24,040 nucleotides of DNA from the NCBI GenBank assembly GCA_964627255.1, contig CAZVIN010000125.1, forward strand, positions 1 through 24,040. Direction: 5' to 3'. Shown here piece by piece: positions 7,940 to 14,180 of the stretch. Every line of letters begins with the position of its first letter. The first letter of the stretch is position 1. The notes below the pieces were generated by a model. It searched no databases, had not been told where the DNA came from, and was given only the letters and a program-made list of their open reading frames with translations. The stretch comes from CALLJL01 sp964627255 (GTDB lineage: Bacteria > Acidobacteriota > Aminicenantia > Aminicenantales > CALLJL01). Position numbers and translations under genes: made by a program.

Positions 7940-8164
7940 TCAAAAATTTCTTTCATAAAGCGTAACTCGTTTTTTGCTATTTTTGTCATCAGTATTTATA
8001 ACTTTTTCTCCTAAGATAAAGCCTTTTTCAGGGAAAAATAGAACCATCTTAAATCCATGCCTCTCTTCGAGTTTCGCCAAAGATGAGTAAAACGAATACT
8101 CGAATCCAAGCTTTCCTTTAGAGAAAGTCTTGACATCTTTTTTGAGTCTGACTATATTTAAGTG
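7940..8164 (-). pseudogene. Coding-like minus-strand remnant without a start codon
   Basis: The minus strand is open for 74 codons and reads like a real protein (for example LGFEYSFYSSLAKLEERHGF and MVLFFPEKGFILGEKV), ending YERNF and a stop. There is no ATG, GTG or TTG near its beginning; the only Met is internal. It ends 14 bp from the IS21-ended copy C and its upstream part overlaps the promoter of the metal-uptake operon. I read it as the remains of a gene. The family is not recognised. Confidence 0.35.
8130..8158 (+). promoter_or_regulatory. Sigma70-type promoter of the metal-uptake operon
   Basis: A perfect -35 TTGACA (8130-8135) and a -10 TATATT (8153-8158, 5 of 6 consensus bases) are separated by exactly 17 bp. 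The expected start site near 8165 falls inside the NikR-like operator, and the first gene starts at 8222, leaving a leader of about 55 nt. Confidence 0.75.
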
Positions 8165-8188
8165 TTACGAAAAAAAAATAATTAATAC
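8162..8188 (+). promoter_or_regulatory. Candidate NikR operator
   Basis: GTGTTAC (8162-8168) and TTAATAC (8182-8188) form an imperfect inverted repeat with a 13-bp spacer. From memory, comparative-genomic NikR motifs in several lineages have the form GTGTTAC-N13/14-GTAACAC; the left half matches fully and the right half at 5 of 7 positions. It begins 3 bp after the -10 element and covers the expected start site, the right place for repression. A nikR gene ends the same locus (12825-13244). Binding is inferred. Confidence 0.6.
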
Positions 8189-8221
8189 TAAATAGAAACG
8201 AGCTCAATAAAAGGAGCATCA

Positions 8222-10177
8222 ATGAAAGGAAAAAATGGACTCAAGCTGGGGATTCTGATTATTTCAGTAATTTTGATCGCACTTCCTTTATCACCCTTCC
8301 CAAATTATCTAAATTCTGAAAGTGATGGAGATCAAGAAAAGAAGGTAGAAACAGCAGAAGAAGTCCAGACTGGAGACTCAAGAAAATCAAAATCAGAAGG
8401 GGCTGAAGAAGCTGAAAGACGCTTAAAGGAAGAGATCTTCCATCCCCGGGAAGAAATTATTGTCACGGCGACGATGACTCCCAAGGCAATAAAGGATTGT
8501 ACAGTGACTGCCTCTGTGGTTATTCCGCAGGAGCTTAAAGCTCTCCATGTTACCAACGCCATGAATGCCCTGATGTTTACGCCAGGAATTTTTGTGATGA
8601 GAACCGGCGATTTTGGCCGGGCTGATATCGAAATTCGAGGTTTGGGACAACGGGGCCAGCGAATCGGCGTTATGGTTGATGGTCGGCCCGAAAAAATGGG
8701 CCTTTTCGGCTGTGTCGTTACTCAGACTTTTCCTTTTGATAATGTGGAAAGAATAGAGGTCGTTCGAGGCCCGGCATCAGTTCTTTATGGCTCCGATGCC
8801 CTGGGCGGAATGGTCAACATCATTACTCACACGCCCCAGAAGGGGTGGGAAACAGAGGCTCTTGGTTCCTATGGAAGCTTTGATACCCGACGCTTCACCC
8901 TCCGCCACGGAGCCGGCTTTGAGCGCTTCGGCTATTATTTGACTTTTGATGACAGCCGAAGCGATGGGCATGTGGCTAATTCGGCCTATGCTGGCCGAAG
9001 TTTTACCGGCAAAATTTACTCCCTCTTTGGCCAAAGCTGGCGTTTGACTCTTAACGGAAAATATTATGATGGCAAAAAATATGAACCCCTTGTTACCTAT
9101 ACCACCCCGCCATCTGAACTCTGGAATGACTATAAGCGCGGTGGCTTCGATTTAACCTTGAGTTATCAGTCAGGAGGCCAGGAGTTTTCCCTGAAAATTT
9201 ATACGGATCTTGGTCATCATGTTTTTTCTGATGGCTGGAATTCCCGCGACCACGTTTATGGTGGCGTCTTGCGATACACCTTGACCAACTGGAAATATAA
9301 CGAATTGACCTTGGGAGCCGACCTCCGCCTACTCCAGGGTAAAAGTTACAATTTCCCCGCTGGCCAGTGGGATAAAAATGAGGGCGGCTTTTTCCTTCAA
9401 GACCATTTTGTCCTGAAAAACAGATTAATTCTTAATGGAGGCTTCAGGGTTAATCGCGATTCAAGCTACGGCTGGGAATTTGTGCCCAGTGTCGGAGCCA
9501 TTTTTCTTTTAAACGAGAGAACCTCTTGCCGCGGCCTTATTAGTAAAGGTTTTCGCTCGCCGCAGCTCAGTGAGCTTTATCTTTATCCAACCTCTAATCC
9601 TGATTTGCAGCCAGAAAGAATCTGGAATTATGAGCTTGGCTTTTCGAGAAAATTCTGGACGGGTTTTAATTTCGATTTGACTTTGTTTCTGATGAAGGGA
9701 AGAGACCTGATTCAGCTGGCGGTTAATCCCAGTCCGCCGCCAAAATTTAAATTAGCTAATCTTGGCCAGTACAAGGCTAAGGGCCTCGAGGCTTCGTTGA
9801 GAGGTCAGATAACCGGCTCTTTGATGGCCTCAGTTTTCGTGACCTATCTAGAACCCGGCGAAGAGACAATCGGCAAAGCCAAGCAGAAGTATGACCTTTC
9901 TCTGATTTTTAAAAAGGGTCGAATTTTTTCCTCTTTGATGGCTCAGTATGTAACTGACTATTATGCTGGTAACAATAAGACAAATCGGCTGTCTTCTTTC
10001 TTTCTGCTCAACGCCAAAATGGATCTTGACCTGAGCCGCTATTTTGGCCTGTTTCTGGCTATCAACAACATTCTGGACACAGATTACAAAATTTATGTCA
10101 ATTTGCCCGGCCAGGCTGCCGGTGCCTATCCCATGCCAGGAAGGTCAATCCACTTTGGTCTCAGGATTAAGCCTTGA
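8222..10177 (+). CDS. TonB-dependent outer-membrane receptor, probable nickel or nickel-chelate uptake
   Basis: The 651-residue product begins at an ATG behind AAAAGGAGCATCA. Residues 1-32 form a signal peptide; a charged linker (EEAERRLKEE) precedes the TonB-box-like EEIIVTATMT. The plug spans roughly residues 90-200 (IEIRGLGQRGQRIGVMVDG; VERIEVVRGPASVLYGSDALGG), typical of BtuB/FecA-type receptors. A barrel of beta strands runs to the C terminus, with the conserved LISKGFRSPQLSELY segment. Unlike the receptor at 2139 it has no carboxypeptidase-like domain. It is the first gene of a run with ECF transporter genes and a convergent nikR, behind a promoter with a NikR-like operator. From context I infer transport of nickel, possibly as a chelate; cobalt or another metal complex cannot be excluded from sequence. 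Confidence 0.9.
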   Translation: MKGKNGLKLGILIISVILIALPLSPFPNYLNSESDGDQEKKVETAEEVQTGDSRKSKSEGAEEAERRLKEEIFHPREEIIVTATMTPKAIKDCTVTASVVIPQELKALHVTNAMNALMFTPGIFVMRTGDFGRADIEIRGLGQRGQRIGVMVDGRPEKMGLFGCVVTQTFPFDNVERIEVVRGPASVLYGSDALGGMVNIITHTPQKGWETEALGSYGSFDTRRFTLRHGAGFERFGYYLTFDDSRSDGHVANSAYAGRSFTGKIYSLFGQSWRLTLNGKYYDGKKYEPLVTYTTPPSELWNDYKRGGFDLTLSYQSGGQEFSLKIYTDLGHHVFSDGWNSRDHVYGGVLRYTLTNWKYNELTLGADLRLLQGKSYNFPAGQWDKNEGGFFLQDHFVLKNRLILNGGFRVNRDSSYGWEFVPSVGAIFLLNERTSCRGLISKGFRSPQLSELYLYPTSNPDLQPERIWNYELGFSRKFWTGFNFDLTLFLMKGRDLIQLAVNPSPPPKFKLANLGQYKAKGLEASLRGQITGSLMASVFVTYLEPGEETIGKAKQKYDLSLIFKKGRIFSSLMAQYVTDYYAGNNKTNRLSSFFLLNAKMDLDLSRYFGLFLAINNILDTDYKIYVNLPGQAAGAYPMPGRSIHFGLRIKP

Positions 10178-10698
10178 AGTCACCGGCAGAGATTTTAATT
10201 GGCGGTTTATTCGTAGCCTTGGCTCTGGCTCTTCCCGCAGCCTTCCATCTCGTCGGTCTGGGAAGCGCCTTCTTACCGATGTTTTTCCCCATAATTTTAT
10301 CTGGCTATCTTCTGTCGGTGAGAATTTCCTTAGGTGTCGCCCTGATTTCACCGCCCCTTTCAGCTTTGCTTACGGGTATGCCACCCCTTTATCCACCAAT
10401 TGCCTTCATAATGATGGCCGAAGGAGTAGCCCTCGTGGCCGGGCCTTATCTTTTCTATCAGAAATTAAAATTTAATCTCCGGCTTTCTCTGGGGCTGACC
10501 GTATTAGGAGAAAGGCTGATTCTCCTCTTATCCATACTCATAATTTCGAAATGGCTCAGACTGCCAGGAGTGATCTTAGGGTTCTCTTCTTTGATTAAAG
10601 GCCTGCCTGGCCTAAGCCTCATTTTTATAACTATCCCGCCCCTGGTGCTTAAACTCAGGGAGAAAATGGAAGCTTCGCCTCTCCTTGGTCAGGGATAA
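10174..10698 (+). CDS. ECF-type substrate-binding (S) membrane component
   Basis: The TTG start overlaps the receptor stop (TTGA) and has AGGA 7 nt upstream, implying translational coupling. The next ATG would remove the first membrane segment, so the TTG is preferred. The product (174 residues) is very hydrophobic with about five or six membrane helices. It carries FHLVGLGSAFLPM, PIILSGYLL and LLTGMPPLYPP, motifs I associate with an ECF S-component family of unsettled substrate. It lacks the N-terminal His-rich start (MHI-type) of CbiM/NikM, so it is not the classical Co/Ni S component. Together with the EcfT (11301) and EcfA (12066) it would make an energy-coupling-factor importer. Substrate is inferred as nickel or a nickel complex from the NikR context only. 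His26 is a possible metal contact (inference). Confidence 0.75.
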   Translation: MKSPAEILIGGLFVALALALPAAFHLVGLGSAFLPMFFPIILSGYLLSVRISLGVALISPPLSALLTGMPPLYPPIAFIMMAEGVALVAGPYLFYQKLKFNLRLSLGLTVLGERLILLLSILIISKWLRLPGVILGFSSLIKGLPGLSLIFITIPPLVLKLREKMEASPLLGQG

Positions 10699-10704
10699 AC
10701 TGTC

Positions 10705-11304
10705 ATGCTCAAGCGGAGAGAATATTTTGAGAAAATTGCCTCTGAATGGGAAAGAGAACATGAAAACGCCGGAGCCAATTGTGGACTGGCTGAGCTCACT
10801 AATCGATTCGACCTTCAGCCAAGAGATAAAGTTCTGGATGCGGGCTGTGGCTCGGGGAGATTACTGCCCTATTTACTGAAAGCTGTTGGTCCAGCTGGTC
10901 TGGTGGTGGCCGCTGATTTTGCCTTCCAGATGGTCGCTCGGGCCAGAAAGAAATACGCTGCGCCCAACCTGATTTTTCTTCAGGCTGATGTTATAAGAAT
11001 GCCTTTAGCTAATAATTTTTTTAACCGGATAATTCTTCTGGCCCTTTTTCCTCATCTTCCGGAGAAAGCTCAGGCTCTCAAAGAGTTTTATCGCCTGCTC
11101 AAACCCGGCGGTAAAATTTTCATTGCTCATACAGCGAGCCGAAATGAGATTAACAAATTTCATGGCCGCCTGGTTTATCCGCTCTGTGAAGATTTTTTGC
11201 CCGAAGAGGAGGAGATGAGAAAGATTATTCTCTCAGCCAATTTCGAGCCTATTGAGTTTGTTGATAATTCGAATCTTTATTTGGTGGCCGGCCGAAAGAA
11301 GTGA
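10705..11304 (+). CDS. Class I SAM-dependent methyltransferase
   Basis: The 199-residue product has SAM-binding motif I (VLDAGCGSG, residues 43-51), the acidic end of strand 2 (AADF, Asp71), motif II-like QADVIRMPL (~93-101), and LLKPGGKIFIAH (~131-142). Its C-terminal half contains SRNEINKFH, seen in a group of small methyltransferases of unknown substrate. AGGG lies 10 nt before the ATG. It starts 6 bp after the S-component stop and overlaps EcfT by 4 bp (GTGA), so it is translated as part of the uptake operon. Its presence suggests modification of a metal-binding ligand, or of a corrinoid or tetrapyrrole-type cargo, but the sequence does not reveal the substrate. Confidence 0.85.
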   Translation: MLKRREYFEKIASEWEREHENAGANCGLAELTNRFDLQPRDKVLDAGCGSGRLLPYLLKAVGPAGLVVAADFAFQMVARARKKYAAPNLIFLQADVIRMPLANNFFNRIILLALFPHLPEKAQALKEFYRLLKPGGKIFIAHTASRNEINKFHGRLVYPLCEDFLPEEEEMRKIILSANFEPIEFVDNSNLYLVAGRKK

Positions 11305-12008
11305 AGAAGCCCCTTTTTTCTCTTGACCCGAGAGTCAGAATTATCTGCCTCGCAGTGTCTCTGACTTTTGTTCTCAGTACCTTTTTCCCTCATGCTTTCT
11401 GGAAATTTGGACTCTTTTTGCTCTGCCTCCTGGCTGTTTTTTATTTGATCAGCCCGAAAAGTGCCAGAAGCCTTAGAAATTTTCTCAGACTCAGCCTGTT
11501 TCTTATTTCCCTTTTATTTTTCCTCGTAGCCGTTACTCTCATTTTTTCGCCTGAAAATTTCAGGAACAGGCTGGTGAGTAGCCTCGATTTAACCATGAAA
11601 GCCTTTCTTGTTTCGGTTTCCATCTTCGTATTTATCCTTGATGGCGATTTTGCCGATCTCATCAAAGGTTTTTATCTTTTTCATCTGCCCTCAGGCTTTC
11701 TGGCCATGCTGACTTTTGCCTATCGTTACTTTATTCTTCTGCAGGAAGAATTCCTCTCTATCTTTCGAGCCAGGATTTCTAGGACAATAAAAAGGAGGCC
11801 CCTCCTGGAGGAAATGAAAATTACAGGATCGATCCTTAACCAGTATTTTCTCAGGTTATTTGAGCGAGGCGAAAGAATTTATGCGGCCCTCCTGAGCCGG
11901 GAATTTCAGGGCCGGTTGGATTTTCTGATAAATTTCAAATTAAGAAAGAGTGATTATTTATTTTTGCTTTTATTCAGTTCAGTAGTAGCCGCCATTAAGT
12001 TTATATAG
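11301..12008 (+). CDS. ECF transporter transmembrane component (EcfT/CbiQ-like)
   Basis: The GTG start overlaps the methyltransferase stop (GTGA). The 235-residue product has SLDPRVRIICLAV at the N terminus, typical of CbiQ/EcfT, and four to six membrane helices. Two conserved cytoplasmic coupling stretches follow: IFRARISRTI (~155-164) and ERGERIYAALLSREFQG (~188-204), matching the family pattern ER-x-ER-x-Y-x-A-x-x-x-RG. These Arg-containing helices dock into the ATPase grooves. It is the scaffold joining the S component (10174) to the ATPase (12066). Length fits the family. Within this locus it probably serves nickel import (inference). Confidence 0.88.
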   Translation: MKKPLFSLDPRVRIICLAVSLTFVLSTFFPHAFWKFGLFLLCLLAVFYLISPKSARSLRNFLRLSLFLISLLFFLVAVTLIFSPENFRNRLVSSLDLTMKAFLVSVSIFVFILDGDFADLIKGFYLFHLPSGFLAMLTFAYRYFILLQEEFLSIFRARISRTIKRRPLLEEMKITGSILNQYFLRLFERGERIYAALLSREFQGRLDFLINFKLRKSDYLFLLLFSSVVAAIKFI

Positions 12009-12065
12009 GCGAATAAGCCAGGCTACCTGGATTAATAACCGAAGATAAATAAAGAGTTATAAATC

Positions 12066-12818
12066 GTGAAAAGAGTCGCTCTGGAAGTCAATCACCTTTC
12101 TTATACCTTCCCTGATGGCACTTTAGCCCTGAGGGACATCAGCTTTTCGGTAAAGGAAGGGGAAAAATTGATGATTATCGGACCAAATGGGGCTGGTAAA
12201 TCCACCCTTCTTCTTAACTTTAACGGATTACTCAGCGGAAAGGGGGAGGTTAAAATATATGGAGAACCAGTTACCAAAAAAAAGTTAAAAAAAATAAGAA
12301 GTCAGGTTGGCTTGGTCTTCCAGAATCCAGAGGACCAGCTCTTCATGCCCAAAGTTATGGACGATGTGGCCTTCGGTCTTTTTGATCGTGTGGCCAATCG
12401 AGAGGAAATTGAAAGCAAGGTAAAAAAAGTTTTAAGGGACCTCGGCCTGGAATCTCTGGCTGAAAAATCGCCCCATCAGCTTAGTCTGGGTGAGAAGAAA
12501 AAAGTTTCTTTGGCTACAGTCCTGGTTCTTGAACCAGAAATTTTAATCCTGGATGAACCCACATCGGGGATAGACCCGAGTTGTCGCCGCTGGCTGATTA
12601 ATTATCTCGAAAAAACCGACCGGACTACGGTCGTAGCGACCCACGATTTAGATTTAGCCTGGGAGGTCGGGCAAAGGATGATAATCATGGATAAGGGCGA
12701 AATTTTGGCTCAAGGCACGAAGGAAGAGATTCTGGGGAACAAAGATTTGCTTGAACAGCACGGCCTGGAAGTTCCCCTCCTTTATTTTCTTGAAAAATTC
12801 AACGCTCGAAGTGGATGA
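12066..12818 (+). CDS. ECF transporter ATPase (EcfA/CbiO/NikO-like)
   Basis: The 250-residue ABC ATPase has Walker A GPNGAGKST (39-47), Q-loop VFQNPEDQLF (84-93, typical of CbiO/EcfA), signature LSLGEKKK (139-146), Walker B ILILDEPTSGID (159-170) and switch His193 (ATHD). The signature has Leu where many ABC proteins have Gly, as in a number of CbiO proteins. It starts with GTG 57 bp after EcfT; the ribosome binding site is weak (AAAGAG). Only one ATPase gene is present, so the importer would use a homodimer, as CbiO and NikO do. Its stop lies 6 bp from the stop of the convergent nikR, with no room for a terminator between them. Confidence 0.92.
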   Translation: MKRVALEVNHLSYTFPDGTLALRDISFSVKEGEKLMIIGPNGAGKSTLLLNFNGLLSGKGEVKIYGEPVTKKKLKKIRSQVGLVFQNPEDQLFMPKVMDDVAFGLFDRVANREEIESKVKKVLRDLGLESLAEKSPHQLSLGEKKKVSLATVLVLEPEILILDEPTSGIDPSCRRWLINYLEKTDRTTVVATHDLDLAWEVGQRMIIMDKGEILAQGTKEEILGNKDLLEQHGLEVPLLYFLEKFNARSG

Positions 12819-12824
12819 AAAACT

Positions 12825-13244
12825 TCAGATTATGTCTTTTCCGGTAGTTGTAAAAATCAAGCGGCCATGCTTCACCCGACGCTGGCTGAGGAGCTTATTG
12901 GCGACTTTTTTGATCTCGCCTGCTTTACCCTTCAGGATTATGGCTTCGAGGCAATTATGTTTATCCAGATGAACATGAGTTGAGCTTAATATTAAGTGAT
13001 AATATCCATGCTGAATAGAAGTCAGGATTTCAGGAAGCTCTCGGCTTTCATGGTCGAAGACAAGACTAAGGACAGCCACGACTTCTTTCTTTTCGTCCTT
13101 CCATTCTTCCTCTACTAACTTATCCCTGATCAGGTCTCGGATGGCTTCGGAACGATTCTCATAACCATTTTTTTTCATCCACTGGTCAAATTGCTTGGAT
13201 AATTCAGCTTCCAGGGAAATGCTGAATCGAATTACTCTTTCCAT
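12825..13244 (-). CDS. nikR: Nickel-responsive transcriptional regulator NikR
   Basis: The 139-residue product has an N-terminal ribbon-helix-helix (ERVIRFSISLEAELSKQFDQ; NRSEAIRDLIRDKL) and a C-terminal ACT-like metal domain. Predicted nickel ligands His79, His90, His92 and Cys98 have spacing 11-2-6, identical to E. coli His76, His87, His89 and Cys95. The frame extends to a TTG at 13280, but the ATG at 13244 places the beta strand at the N terminus as in known NikR, so it is preferred; a ribosome binding site is weak for both. NikR binds DNA when nickel is bound and usually represses uptake genes. The gene is convergent with the ECF operon, whose promoter has a NikR-like operator at 8162-8188. 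No such site is evident at its own promoter. Confidence 0.93.
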   Translation of the reverse strand: MERVIRFSISLEAELSKQFDQWMKKNGYENRSEAIRDLIRDKLVEEEWKDEKKEVVAVLSLVFDHESRELPEILTSIQHGYYHLILSSTHVHLDKHNCLEAIILKGKAGEIKKVANKLLSQRRVKHGRLIFTTTGKDII

Positions 13245-13295
13245 GCCTTTAAAATTAAGCCAAACCTCATCCCCTGTCAATCAAAACTGGTTCCG

Positions 13296-13322
13296 CCCTA
13301 CCCATTTACCCCATTTCCACCC
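13296..13322 (-). other. Potential G-quadruplex upstream of nikR
   Basis: On the minus strand, the coding strand of nikR, four runs of three or four G (13320-13322, 13309-13312, 13301-13303, 13296-13298) are separated by loops of 7, 5 and 2 nt. This fits the G3 N1-7 motif. It lies about 50 nt upstream of the preferred nikR start, within the likely promoter or leader. Formation is a prediction. Confidence 0.4.
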
Positions 13323-13440
13323 GTCCAAAATGGTGTCATCCTGCCTGTTTACCCTATTTGTACTCCCTATTTAGCATGGCCATCGTATTATTCAAAAAAG
13401 GGCGCCATCCCACCTATATACCTCATTTCCCCCCCCATGT
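13304..13440 (+). repeat. Three degenerate C-rich direct repeats
   Basis: Segments starting near 13299 (TACCCATTTACCCCATTTCC), 13350 (TGTTTACCCTATTTGTACTC) and 13411 (ACCTATATACCTCATTTCCC) share an ACCxATxTACCxxATTT core, and each is followed within about 25 bp by a TGG-containing block (TGGTGTC, TGGCCATC, TGGTGACG). A weaker similarity to the TGACGC-ATAC block recurs at 15321. The origin is unknown. Confidence 0.3.
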
Positions 13441-14048
13441 TGGTGACGCGATACTTATTTATCATATTATCTTAAAATCGCTATACTTGCCAGAGGGCAA
13501 AATAATTTCGCCCAGGTTTTCTCATGAGGCAATGAATCATTTTTGTATATCCTAAATAAGGCAATCTGATGACTTGATATTATTTTTTATTTTTTCTCGA
13601 TAATTTATAAAGATAGCGAATTAGAATGGAAAAAGTTTTAAGCGATTTAAGCGAAATGAACATCAATACGTTTTGGAGAGGACTATTAGAGCAACCTTCG
13701 GACCTCGATTGAAGAATTAATGAAGAACAGTTACAATGACTTAAGCCTGAGTATTAAACGAAAAAGCATTCTGAGGACTAACGGTTAAGTGTTTTCCTCC
13801 ACGAAAGGCTTAATATGGCGACATAAGACTTGATTCTGGCAGCCTTTTATAGTCCTTTTATGTTATTTTATAAGTAATGCTATTCTTGATGATCTCGCGC
13901 TCACATGCGCAGATGTGACGATGCCAAAATGGTCATATTGATGTTCACAAACTTTACCGCCAACGATGTAAGGAATATGCTTGATATTCTTCCCGCTTAA
14001 TGGAAGGTGTTGACGGCGAGCTCCTTGGCAGAAAGCTATTGGAGAGAA

Positions 14049-14180
14049 ATGATATATAAATGCGGGAAAAAGCGGTATGAAGCCTTGGCTGTGTGGCTGG
14101 ATAAGGACTTTGAAATTGTCGGCACAATTATCGGCAATAAGAGGGGAGGACAGTTTGTGGTCCAAAAAGGAGGATGGTGA
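14049..14180 (+). CDS. Small ORF coupled to the beta-propeller gene
   Basis: The ORF encodes 43 residues: MIYKCGKKRYEALAVWLDKD, then FEIVGTIIGNKRGGQFVVQK, ending GGW. Composition is protein-like. Its stop overlaps the next ATG as TGATG, a classic translational-coupling arrangement, and AGGAGG for the next gene lies in its last codons. The frame extends upstream to 14001 after an in-frame stop, so it may instead be the tail of a broken gene. I recognise no family. No ribosome binding site is convincing at its own ATG. Confidence 0.35.
   Translation: MIYKCGKKRYEALAVWLDKDFEIVGTIIGNKRGGQFVVQKGGW

Larger units (their letters stand above)
7258..8129. other. Gene-poor interval with decayed pieces
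   Basis: About 870 bp lie between the DsbD-alpha-like gene and the promoter of the metal-uptake operon, with no normal-sized gene. From left to right it holds a tRNA-type promoter, a truncated tRNA, a short open plus-strand stretch without a start ending at 7675-7677 (encoding VSDSDSVGRFEVFLAIYG and a few more residues), a 19-codon ORF with a strong ribosome binding site, one IS21-ended element and a minus-strand coding-like remnant. The pattern suggests a site of repeated insertion and decay (inference). Confidence 0.6.
13245..14048. other. Gene-poor interval upstream of nikR
   Basis: About 800 bp without a recognisable gene. It contains the G-rich stretch and degenerate repeats near 13296-13440, a 28-codon plus-strand ORF from ATG 13626 to 13712 that continues in the next frame (LMKNSYNDLSLSIKRKSIL) to about 13788 and may be a frameshifted remnant, and A+T-rich sequence with scattered stops. 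No good promoter pair or terminator stands out. Confidence 0.5.

Noticed and set aside
10044..10475. 143-codon plus-strand ORF
   Set aside because: It overlaps the receptor C terminus and S component in another frame and has no family features.
12819..12824. Terminator between the ATPase gene and nikR
   Set aside because: Only 6 bp separate the two convergent stops, and no hairpin with a U run is visible there.
13863..14165. 100-codon minus-strand ORF
   Set aside because: Part of it reads protein-like, but it lies antisense to the small ORF coupled to the propeller gene, has no clear ribosome binding site and matches no family I know. Kept out as uncertain.
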